Assembly: GCA_022827045.1 (NCBI GenBank)
Contig: JAJDTQ010000038.1
Span: 1-50,972, forward strand
Direction of reading: 5' to 3'
DNA from: Candidatus Binatia bacterium
Lineage (GTDB): Bacteria > Desulfobacterota_B > Binatia > UBA9968 > JAJDTQ01
Length of the DNA: 50,972 nucleotides
Both the position numbers and the translations under genes were made by a program. Below the pieces are notes generated by a model. That model was not told the DNA's origin, did not search any database, and saw nothing but the letters and a program-made list of their open reading frames with translations. Shown here piece by piece: positions 16,264-23,340 of this stretch (position 1 is its first letter; every line of letters begins with the position of its first letter).

Positions 16264-17445
16264 TCAACCGCCCTGCTCCGGCAGGATGTCCGCTCCGATG
16301 CTCTCCGCCACCCTGGCCGTCGACGCCCGCACCGAGTCCCGCGCCAGATGGGCGTACCGCGCCGTGGTCTGCACCTTCCGGTGCCCGAGCAGCTCCCCGA
16401 TCATCGGCAGGCCCTCGCCCAGCGCCAGCGCCCGGCTCGCATACGAGTGCCGCAGGTCATGGAGCCGCACTCCGTCCAGCCCCGCGCGCCTGCGCACCCG
16501 GTCCCACGACTCGTTGATGTTCCGCCGCCCCGTGCCCTTCCTCCTCCCCGGAAACACCCACGGGTTGTTCTCGACACGAGCCAGCCCGGCCAGGACCTTC
16601 GCCGCCGCCGCCGGCATGGGCACCACCCGTGCTCCGGTCTTGCTGTCCACGAGCCGCATCTCCCCCGCCTCGAAGTCCAGGTCCTCCCACCGAAGCCCCA
16701 GGACCTCGTTCCGCCTGTACCCCGTCAACACCAGCAACCGGATCGCCGCAACCGAGTATTCCGACGCCAGCCTCTTGGCCGGAGCCGCATCCAGAGCGCG
16801 CCCCAGACGGTACAGCTCCTCCGCCGTCAAAAACCGCTCGTGGCGCTTCTCCACCTTGTAGCGGCGCACAAACCGGCACGGGTTTTTGCCCGCAGCACGC
16901 CATCCCCAGTCCTCCGCCAGCCCGAACATCTTCACCAGGATGTCCACCGCGCGGTTCGCCACCGTGGGCATCTCCCTCAGACCGTACTGAAACTCCATGA
17001 CGTGCTTGCGCTCCACCGCCGCCACCAGGTGCTCACCCAATGCCGGCACGATGTGCTTCCTCAGCATCAGGCCGTAGTGGGACACGGTGGCGGGCTTGCA
17101 GTGCATCTCCACGTACTCCCGGCGGTAGCGCTCGGCCAGATCCGCGACCGTGGGGTCCGGAGCGGGCTCTTCGGCCACCGGCGGCTCCCCCGCCTTGAGG
17201 CGCGCAATCATGCGGGCCGCTTCCTTGCGGGCCTCGTCCGCGGTGACCTTGCCGTGGCGTCCCACGGCGATGCGTTTCGATCGGCCGAAGACGCGGGTCT
17301 GCACCACGTACACCTTCGCGCCCGAGGGGTACACCCGGATGCCGAACCCCGGTAGGGCGCGGTCCCAGTAGACGGCGTCCTTGTCTTCCACCGACAGACG
17401 GTCGATAATGCGTTTGGTGAGGGTTAGATACGGGCGCTCAGCCAT
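16264..17445 (-). CDS. Tyrosine recombinase/integrase (copy B)
   Basis: 393 residues, clearly a paralogue of copy A. It has an arm-binding domain (PGFGIRVYPSGAKVYVVQTR), a core-binding domain, and a catalytic domain with LTGYRRNEVLGLRWEDL, LHDLRHSYASRALALG and LLGHRKVQTTARYAHLARD. The full R-H-R-H-Y set is present. The start is set by AAGGAGG eight bases upstream of the ATG; an extension further upstream lacks a ribosome site. It is the outermost gene of the element. The next recognisable sequence is a broken host gene, so this integrase is the likely enzyme of insertion. Confidence 0.93.
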   Translation of the reverse strand: MAERPYLTLTKRIIDRLSVEDKDAVYWDRALPGFGIRVYPSGAKVYVVQTRVFGRSKRIAVGRHGKVTADEARKEAARMIARLKAGEPPVAEEPAPDPTVADLAERYRREYVEMHCKPATVSHYGLMLRKHIVPALGEHLVAAVERKHVMEFQYGLREMPTVANRAVDILVKMFGLAEDWGWRAAGKNPCRFVRRYKVEKRHERFLTAEELYRLGRALDAAPAKRLASEYSVAAIRLLVLTGYRRNEVLGLRWEDLDFEAGEMRLVDSKTGARVVPMPAAAAKVLAGLARVENNPWVFPGRRKGTGRRNINESWDRVRRRAGLDGVRLHDLRHSYASRALALGEGLPMIGELLGHRKVQTTARYAHLARDSVRASTARVAESIGADILPEQGG

Positions 17446-17676
17446 GGCGTGGTCCTCCTTGAAACGCGAAGCGCAGGGCCTACGGGCCAAAGGACGGAAA
17501 ATGACCGTAAGCATGCCGAAAGCGAGTGGTATCGAAGTCAGGGGATATTCAAGCGCATCGGAGGCGCGAATGCAAGGGCTGGGAAAGCAAGCGAATGAGG
17601 TACAAATAGCTGGATTACAACAGTTTATGATACTCCTGCGCGTCGTGGGATACGTTCGGCAGGATGTAGGAAACAG
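17446..17676. other. Element-chromosome junction region
   Basis: Non-coding stretch of about 230 bases between the integrase start and the amidohydrolase fragment. It is richer in A+T than the flanks, as expected for an integrase promoter and attachment site. The attachment core cannot be identified without the other end of the element. Confidence 0.4.
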
Positions 17677-17915
17677 TGATTAATATTTTGGACCCCAACG
17701 TGTACTTTTCCTTCGAAATAGAGGAGCGGACCCTGCCGTTCTTCATCCAGCTTCTTGGCGACGAAAAGCTGGTGTGGCCGTCGGACTATCCCCACGAGCG
17801 GTCGCGGGCGGAGTTCTTCTCGGACCTGCCGGAGTTCTTTGCGCGCGAGGACGTCTCCGCCGACTCCAAGCGCAGGATCCTGTCGGAGAATCCCAAGCGG
17901 CTGTACAGGATCTAG
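17676..17915 (+). pseudogene. Amidohydrolase (Amidohydro_2 family) C-terminal fragment
   Basis: About 79 codons reading NVYFSFEIEERTLPFFIQLL, then KLVWPSDYPHERS and RILSENPKRLYRI before the stop. This is the C-terminal end of a TIM-barrel metal-dependent hydrolase. In intact family members the SDYPH aspartate is a metal ligand, and the final helix ends in NPxRLY as here. The N-terminal 250 or more residues are missing and sequence to the left is unrelated. The available GTG start has no good ribosome site. The gene was most likely cut by the integrated element. Confidence 0.8.
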
Positions 17916-17928
17916 GAAACCGCGCGCG

Positions 17929-18801
17929 GTGACCTCCGAAAAGCACACCGACAGGGTCCATCACGTCCACGGCAGGCTGCACGGGCACCGGCATGCCGGC
18001 GGGCGTGAGTGGAGCGAGCAGGGGCGGCCCATCGTGGAGCTGGCGGACGTGTCCAGCGGCTACCGGCAGACCCTCGGCATCGCCGGCGTGAACCTGAAAC
18101 TCTGGCCGGCGCAGTTCCTCGCCGTGGTGGGACCCAACGGCGGCGGCAAGACCACGCTGCTGCGTACCATCCTGGGGCACATCCGGCCCAGGGAGGGCCG
18201 GGTCACGGTGCACGGATCGACGGCCAGCGGCTCGTCCCTCGGGCCCGTCGGCTACGTGCCGCAACTGGAGCAGATCGACCTGAGCTTTCCCATCACGGTG
18301 GAGGAAGTGGTGTTGCTGGGCCTCTCCCGGCACCACCGGTGGTTCCGGCGCACCGCTCCGGAGGACCGCGACCGCGCCCATGAGATCATGGACAGGCTCA
18401 ACCTGCTGGAGCTCGGGGACCGTCAGATCCGGGAATTGTCCGGCGGGCAGCAGCAGGCCGCGTTCATCGCCCGGGCGCTGCTGGGGGAGCCCGAGCTGAT
18501 CCTGCTTGACGAACCCACCTCCGGCCTCGACATCCGCTCCCGCGACGAGGTGGTCCATTTCCTCCACGAGATCAACCACTCCGGGGTCGCCATCCTCATC
18601 ACCAGCCACGACCTCAACTGGGTGGCCGCGCACCTGCCGTGGGTGGTGTGCCTCAACCGGTACGTCATCGCCGAGGGCGACCCCCAGGAGGTCTTCACCG
18701 CCGAGGTGCTGGGCGAGACCTACAAGGGGGAGATGGTGGTGTTCCAGCACGGCGACATGATCATGGTAGGCGAACGCCCGCACTCTCCCAACGGCGGATG
18801 A
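17929..18801 (+). CDS. Metal (zinc/manganese-type) ABC transporter ATP-binding protein with His-rich N-terminus
   Basis: 290 residues from a GTG start. A leader rich in histidine (HTDRVHHVHGRLHGHRHAGG) precedes the nucleotide-binding domain. Walker A is GPNGGGKTTLL, the signature LSGGQQQ, Walker B LILLDEPTSGLD and the H-loop TSHD. The domain is of the ZnuC/MntB type, and the next gene is an ABC-3 permease overlapping by four bases. The His-rich leader could bind Zn or another transition metal. No periplasmic binding protein is adjacent; it may lie elsewhere or have been lost with the sequence removed at the element junction. Confidence 0.88.
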   Translation: MTSEKHTDRVHHVHGRLHGHRHAGGREWSEQGRPIVELADVSSGYRQTLGIAGVNLKLWPAQFLAVVGPNGGGKTTLLRTILGHIRPREGRVTVHGSTASGSSLGPVGYVPQLEQIDLSFPITVEEVVLLGLSRHHRWFRRTAPEDRDRAHEIMDRLNLLELGDRQIRELSGGQQQAAFIARALLGEPELILLDEPTSGLDIRSRDEVVHFLHEINHSGVAILITSHDLNWVAAHLPWVVCLNRYVIAEGDPQEVFTAEVLGETYKGEMVVFQHGDMIMVGERPHSPNGG

Positions 18802-19628
18802 TGCCTGCCGTGACGGGTCTGCTAGAGCCCTTCAACTACGAGTTCTTCCGCAACGGCATGATCGCCGCTGTCATCGTCGGCGCCATCTGCGGCTACGTCG
18901 GGGTCTACGTAGTGCTCCGGCGCATGAGCTACATCGGCCACGGGCTGGCCCACGCGCTTTTCGGGGGCGCGGTGCTGAGCTCCATCATCGGCCTCAACTT
19001 CTTCATCGGCGCCGGCGTCTGGGCGCTGGTGAACGCGGTGGTGATCCACTTGATCAGCCACCGACGCCTGGTGGGCGCCGACGCCGCCATCGGAGTGGTG
19101 ACCACGACGAGCTTCGCCCTGGGCGTTGCGGTGGTCTCCACCTACCGCAAGTTCACCCTGGATTTCGAGGCCGCGCTGTTCGGCAACCTGCTCGGCATCA
19201 CGCCGGTGGACCTCTGGGTCATCGCGGTCACTGCCGCCGCCGTCGCCGTCGCCATGATCATCATCCGCCGCCAGCTCCTGTTCTCCACCTTCGACCCGGA
19301 GGTGGCGCCGGTGTACGGCATCTCCACCAGCCGCACCGAACTGGTCTTCGTCCTGTTGCTGGCGGTCACCATCGTGGCTTCCACCCGCATCCTCGGGGTC
19401 ACCCTGGTGTCCGCGGCCGTGGTCATCCCGCCCGTCATCGGCCGCTACCTGACGCAGCGTTTTCAGACCCTGCTGATCATCACGCCGGTCATCGGCGCCC
19501 TGTGCGCAGCGGCCGGAATGTACGCCAGCTACTTCCTCGACCTCTCCTCCGGAGCCATGATCGTGCTGACCTTCGCGCTCGTGTTCTTCGCGGTGGGCGG
19601 CCGCCGGTGGCTGCGGGGGAGCCGGTAG
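18798..19628 (+). CDS. Metal ABC transporter permease (ABC-3/ZnuB family)
   Basis: 276 residues with about eight membrane helices. Typical ABC-3 segments are AAVIVGAICGYVGVYVVLRR near the start, MSYIGHGLAHALFGGAVLS, and the coupling-helix region STRILGVTLVSAAVVIPPVI. The ATG overlaps the ATPase stop as ATGA, so the two are made together. It forms the membrane channel for import of zinc, manganese or a related metal. Directly downstream is a copper-chaperone cluster, so a link to metal supply for that cluster is possible. Confidence 0.9.
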   Translation: MMPAVTGLLEPFNYEFFRNGMIAAVIVGAICGYVGVYVVLRRMSYIGHGLAHALFGGAVLSSIIGLNFFIGAGVWALVNAVVIHLISHRRLVGADAAIGVVTTTSFALGVAVVSTYRKFTLDFEAALFGNLLGITPVDLWVIAVTAAAVAVAMIIIRRQLLFSTFDPEVAPVYGISTSRTELVFVLLLAVTIVASTRILGVTLVSAAVVIPPVIGRYLTQRFQTLLIITPVIGALCAAAGMYASYFLDLSSGAMIVLTFALVFFAVGGRRWLRGSR

Positions 19629-19646
19629 GGAGGAGCCGGGCGGGCA

Positions 19647-19665
19647 CCCTCCCGGTGGGAGAGGG
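19647..19665. repeat. Dispersed palindrome, weak copy (ccctccc...gggagaggg)
   Basis: An imperfect hairpin just after the permease stop. It resembles the better copies at 23296, 24639 and 26025 and may act as a transcription end. Confidence 0.4.
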
Positions 19666-19740
19666 GGTCAGAGGGGGTCAAAGGGTCAGGAAAGGACGGT
19701 AGCGCCTGCGCTTGGCGGCCGATCATGCTTTAATGGAACA

Positions 19741-21171
19741 ATGCGCCTGTCGGAACACCGGAAGCGCCGTTGGGCGGAGGGCGGAGGGCTGGCCGCGGCC
19801 GCGATGGCGGGTGCGCTTTGGGCGGGTTTTGCCGGAGCCCAAGAAGACACGGGCGCGATGCGGGACTTGGCCTCGCGCTACCTCAAGGCCGTCTATGCGC
19901 AGGACTACGCGGACGCCTACCGGTACATCTCGCGGCGGGACCGCGAAGCCAAGAGCGAGGCGGCGTACCTCAAGGAAAACCCTTCCTTCACCGGCACCGC
20001 CGCCGAGCTCACACGGCGGCTGGCCGACCGCATCAAGGTGGGCCCGGTATCCGCCGAGGTCCGCGGCGATAGCGCCTCGGTTCGTTTCCCCATCAGCCTT
20101 CCCGACGCCAACTCGGCCGAGTTGCAGGATCTCTTCGCGGGCTTCGATCCCGACGTGCTGAACCGGCTCACGCCGGAGAAGCGCCGGGACATCCTCACTT
20201 CCCTGGAGGACATGGGCCGGACCGGACGTCTGCCGACCATCAAGGGCGAAGAATCGCTGGAGCTTCTCAGGCAGGACGGTCGTTGGGCGATCTTCGAGAA
20301 CTGGGGCGAGGCGGTGAAGGTGTTCTTCCACGCCGAGGTCCAGGAGGGGCTGCCCTGGGCGTTCGAGCCGCTCCAGGAGATGGTGCTGGCGCCGCCGGGA
20401 GAAACCCTGCACGCCTCCTACCGGGCTCGGAACCTCTCGGACCGTGCGGTCACGGGCAAGGCGCGCCACGTGGATACGCCGAAGGAGGCGGCCGAAGAGC
20501 ACCTCAGCATCATCCAGTGCTTCTGCTTTCTCCAGGAAACCCTGAAGCCCGACCAGGAAAAGGAGCTGCCGCTGGTGTTCCGCGTGGGCTGGGACGTTCC
20601 CCGGGAAATCGGCGAGTTCCACGTGACCTACCAGTTCTACCCGAGCGACAGGTTTCCCGACGGCGCGGACCGGACCGTGGCGCAAGCGACGGGCACGCTG
20701 GAGGTCCGGGTCAAGGACCACCGTGACGCCATCGACGACTTCCGGAGCGTCGAACTGAGATTCGGAAGGTTACGGCTGGCGCCCAACGCGCGAATGAGAT
20801 CCACCGATCCCGGGTGGCTGGAGTTGACGCCACAGCTCGACCGGATGGACCTGACGCGGTACAAGGACGGGTCGGCGGCGGCCACCGTGTACCGGGGCAC
20901 GCTGCCGCCGGGGCGCTTCGCGGCTGTGGACCTGCAGGTGACGAGTATTCGCGGAATTCTCCGGAAGACCGGCGCGCCGGACAAAGTCAAGAACGCGGTG
21001 GGGCCCATCCGCCTCGGCTTCGAGATCAAGCCGGCCGCCACCACGGTGGTGATCCTGGACCTGGAACTGCTGGACCTGAGCGATCATCCCGGCCGGGGCT
21101 ATGAATTGCTGATCAAGGGTTATGAGCTTTACGAAAATGACAGGCTGCTGCGGAAGATTCCGCCCGGATAG
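19741..21171 (+). CDS. Fusion protein: signal peptide, NTF2-like domain, Cox11/CtaG copper-chaperone domain, DUF4382-like domain
   Basis: 476 residues. A signal or anchor is at about 13-34. Residues 36-185 resemble an NTF2/DUF4878-type fold (DLASRYLKAVYAQDYADAYR). Residues about 191-305 match Cox11: VFFHAEVQEGLPWAFEPLQ, GETLHASYRARNLSDRAVTG and, at 260-263, the copper-binding CFCF motif in IIQCFCFLQETLKP, then LPLVFRVGWDVP. Residues 335-470 look like DUF4382 (VELRFGRLRLAPN...LPPGRFAAVDLQV...TTVVILDLEL). Normal Cox11 is about 200 residues with a single N-terminal helix and delivers copper to the CuB site of cytochrome oxidase. A Sco gene follows. No clear ribosome site precedes the ATG. Confidence 0.75.
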   Translation: MRLSEHRKRRWAEGGGLAAAAMAGALWAGFAGAQEDTGAMRDLASRYLKAVYAQDYADAYRYISRRDREAKSEAAYLKENPSFTGTAAELTRRLADRIKVGPVSAEVRGDSASVRFPISLPDANSAELQDLFAGFDPDVLNRLTPEKRRDILTSLEDMGRTGRLPTIKGEESLELLRQDGRWAIFENWGEAVKVFFHAEVQEGLPWAFEPLQEMVLAPPGETLHASYRARNLSDRAVTGKARHVDTPKEAAEEHLSIIQCFCFLQETLKPDQEKELPLVFRVGWDVPREIGEFHVTYQFYPSDRFPDGADRTVAQATGTLEVRVKDHRDAIDDFRSVELRFGRLRLAPNARMRSTDPGWLELTPQLDRMDLTRYKDGSAAATVYRGTLPPGRFAAVDLQVTSIRGILRKTGAPDKVKNAVGPIRLGFEIKPAATTVVILDLELLDLSDHPGRGYELLIKGYELYENDRLLRKIPPG

Positions 21172-21231
21172 GCCGGCCGGCGCCGCGCGCGCCGGGACAT
21201 CCGGCAACCGGGCCGGCGCGGGACGCGGGGC

Positions 21232-21873
21232 ATGACGCAACGGCACTTCGCACTCCAGGTGACGGTCGGGAGCGTGCTGTTCGCGGTCCTCGTCGCCCTG
21301 GTCATTCACCAGCTCCGGACGCCCGCCGCGGTGCCTCCGCGCCAACCGGCGCTGGAGCAACTGGCGCGCTACGGGCCGGCGCCGGAGTTCTCGCTGGTCG
21401 AGCGAAGCGGCAGGGCGGTGTCCGCCCGTGACCTCCGGGGCCAGATCTGGATCGCGGACTTCATCTACACCAAGTGCCGGGACACCTGTCCTCTTCAAAG
21501 CCGTGCGATGGCGGCGCTGCAGTCCGACCTGAAGGCCCACGGAGAAGTTCGCTCGGTCTCCATCACTGTGGATCCGCTGACGGACACCCCCGCGCTGCTG
21601 TCGCAATATGCGGACCGTTACGGGGCCGACCCCGAACGCTGGCTGTTCCTCACCGGCGAGCTGCGGGAGATCCGGCGCATCGTGCAGGACGGTTTCCGCC
21701 TGAGCGCCGCGCCGGTGGACGGCGGGACCGCCGATCCCGTGATCTTCCACAGCGCCCGCTTCGTGCTGGTGGACCGCGACGGCGAGATCCGCGGCTACTA
21801 CGACAGCAACGACCCGCAGGCACTGAAGCGCCTGCGCGAAAACGCCCGGAGCCTGCTGGCGGGGAGGGCGTAG
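21232..21873 (+). CDS. SCO1/SenC family copper chaperone / thiol-disulfide protein
   Basis: 213 residues. An N-terminal membrane anchor (VTVGSVLFAVLVALVIH) precedes a thioredoxin-fold domain. The copper ligands of the family are present: CxxxC in YTKCRDTCPLQ near residues 82-86 and the histidine in VIFHSARFVLVD near 173. Sco proteins insert copper into the CuA site of cytochrome c oxidase or reduce its cysteines, on the outer face of the inner membrane. It sits between the Cox11-containing fusion and a VKOR-thioredoxin gene on the same strand, which together suggest a periplasmic copper/redox assembly set. Confidence 0.9.
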   Translation: MTQRHFALQVTVGSVLFAVLVALVIHQLRTPAAVPPRQPALEQLARYGPAPEFSLVERSGRAVSARDLRGQIWIADFIYTKCRDTCPLQSRAMAALQSDLKAHGEVRSVSITVDPLTDTPALLSQYADRYGADPERWLFLTGELREIRRIVQDGFRLSAAPVDGGTADPVIFHSARFVLVDRDGEIRGYYDSNDPQALKRLRENARSLLAGRA

Positions 21874-21954
21874 TGGACGCCCGTTTCTTGTCTTGGAAAT
21901 GCCCCGTCTGCTAGATTCACAACTCCAAAAGGCCGTAGGGACCGGAGAGAAATC

Positions 21955-22857
21955 ATGGCCAAAGCATCGAGAAAAAGGGGGGCGCGGGGATCCCGGCAGA
22001 CCCGGCAACAGGCGCCGCCGCCGTCGGCGAGCCCCAACTGGCCCGTTCTGGCCCTGGCCGTGATCGGGCTGGGACTGGCGGGGTACCTGACCGGCACGGC
22101 CTGGATGGGCGAAAAGGCGGCCTTGTGCGAGGCCGGCGCCGACTGCGACATCGTGCTCAACAGCCGCTGGTCGGTGCTGATGGGCCTTCCCACCTCGCTC
22201 TGGGGTTTTCTCGTCTACGCGGTGCTGGCGGGCGGCGCGTTCATGAAACGCCGCAGCAAACGCTGGAAGCTGCTAGCCGCGGTATCGCTGTTCGGCGTGG
22301 CCTACAGCGTGTACCTGACGGCCATCTCCATGTACCGGCTGGAGGCCGCCTGTCCGTACTGCCTGACGTCGCTGGCGCTTCTCGCCGCCATCTTCGCCGT
22401 CACCCTGTTCCAGATTCCGCAGGTCAGCCGGCGGGTGGCATGGCAGCCCTGGCTCGGCTCGAGCGTGCTGGCGGCCGGGGTGGCGGTGGTCGCGCTTCAC
22501 CTGGTCTTCTATGCCGGCGGCCCCGGCATCGCCGCGGGCAAGGAGGACCCCTGGATCAGGGGGCTGACCGTGCACCTGCAGGAGATCGACGCCAAGATGT
22601 ACGGCGCGTTCTGGTGTCCCGCTTGCGAGAGCCAGAAGGAGCTGTTCGGGGCGTCGGCCCACCGCATCCCGTACATCGAATGCTCGCCGGGCGGCCGGAG
22701 CGCCCCGGTTGCCTCCAAGTGCCTGGCGGCAGGCGTCCGCTCCTATCCCACGTGGGTCATCAAGGGCCAGCGTCACACCGGCGTGTTGTCCCCGGCTTCG
22801 CTGGCGGACCGCGCCGGCTACGGCGGCGTCAAGACGCCGGAAAGGCAAGGTAGCTGA
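21955..22857 (+). CDS. VKOR family protein fused to a thioredoxin-like domain
   Basis: 300 residues. A basic N-terminus (KASRKRGARGSRQ) precedes four or five membrane helices with the VKOR features: the loop cysteines in ALCEAGADCDIVLNSRWS and the CxxC in EAACPYCLTS. A C-terminal periplasmic domain from about residue 200 holds a thioredoxin-type WCPAC in YGAFWCPACESQKELFG. The fusion is the common bacterial form, which oxidises a thioredoxin-like partner and passes electrons to quinone. GGAGAG lies upstream of the ATG. Its stop overlaps the start of the rhodanese gene, suggesting a functional pair. Confidence 0.92.
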   Translation: MAKASRKRGARGSRQTRQQAPPPSASPNWPVLALAVIGLGLAGYLTGTAWMGEKAALCEAGADCDIVLNSRWSVLMGLPTSLWGFLVYAVLAGGAFMKRRSKRWKLLAAVSLFGVAYSVYLTAISMYRLEAACPYCLTSLALLAAIFAVTLFQIPQVSRRVAWQPWLGSSVLAAGVAVVALHLVFYAGGPGIAAGKEDPWIRGLTVHLQEIDAKMYGAFWCPACESQKELFGASAHRIPYIECSPGGRSAPVASKCLAAGVRSYPTWVIKGQRHTGVLSPASLADRAGYGGVKTPERQGS

Positions 22858-23294
22858 TGCTTCGCTTCGCAACCGCGCTGACGGCATTGCTCCTGGTGAC
22901 GGCGGCGCCGGCCTGGAGCGACCCCGGGAAGTACCCGGAATACGCCAAGGTGAAGCCGTCCAAGGACATCGAGATCCGGTACATCCACGTCGAGGAATTG
23001 GTCCAGCACGTCCTCGACCGCAAGCCTTTGCTCATCGTGGACGTCAGGCAGCAGCGCAGCTACGCCGAGGAACACATCAAGGGGGCCGTCTCCATACCGC
23101 TCGGCGCCTTTTACCGGGGCTCCGACCTGGTCCCGAAGGAGGGCCTCGTCGTCCTCTATTGACAGTGCCCCCGCCACCTGTCCAGGTTGGCTTTCCAGAT
23201 TCTCCACAAGCAGGGCCACCGCAACATGAAAGTGCTGTACGAGGGGATGCCCGGATGGACCGAGAAGGGCTACCCCATGGACAGCAGCCCGTAG
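22857..23294 (+). CDS. Exported rhodanese-domain protein with in-frame TGA (candidate selenoprotein)
   Basis: Reading through a TGA at 23160-23162 (codon 102) gives 145 residues. A signal peptide MLRFATALTALLLVTAAPAW precedes a rhodanese domain: PLLIVDVRQQRSYAEEHIKG, AVSIPLGAFYRG and VVLY. After the TGA come QCPRHLSRLAFQILHKQGHR, VLYEGMPGWTEKGYP and a TAG stop. In related periplasmic rhodanese proteins the position after VVLY is the first cysteine of a YCxCP motif, so the TGA sits exactly on that residue and would give UxC if read as selenocysteine. The 43 codons downstream are well conserved in style, which argues against decay. A sequencing error or recent nonsense mutation (TGC or TGT to TGA) is the alternative. 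The start overlaps the VKOR stop. Confidence 0.7.
23163..23195 (+). promoter_or_regulatory. Candidate bacterial SECIS hairpin after the in-frame TGA
   Basis: The stem pairs 23173-23179 (gccacct) with 23184-23191 (aggttggc): seven base pairs with one bulged U. It closes a four-base loop GUCC whose first base G lies 17 bases after the TGA. Known bacterial SECIS elements have a short upper stem, a G in the first two loop positions and a distance of about 16-37 bases. A competing hairpin (gacag with ctgtc) overlaps. By-eye fold only. Confidence 0.4.
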
Positions 23295-23295
23295 G

Positions 23296-23330
23296 CCCTC
23301 ACCCCGACCCTCTCCCATAGGGAGAGGGGG
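23296..23330. repeat. Dispersed palindrome (ccctctccc...gggagaggg), copy
   Basis: The sequence cctcaccccgaccctctccc followed by a short loop and gggagagggg forms a strong hairpin right after the rhodanese stop. Near-identical copies lie at 24639-24670 and 26025-26066. It is REP-like and may also end transcription. Confidence 0.7.
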
Positions 23331-23340
23331 CCATTGTGCA

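Noticed and set aside
15045..17445. RIT-type recombinase trio
   Set aside because: Only two recombinases are present, both of the DUF4102 type and without overlapping ends.
22857..23162. Rhodanese gene ending at the TGA as a normal 101-residue protein
   Set aside because: The product would stop just before the active loop, while conserved domain sequence continues in the same frame; kept as the alternative if selenocysteine is ruled out.
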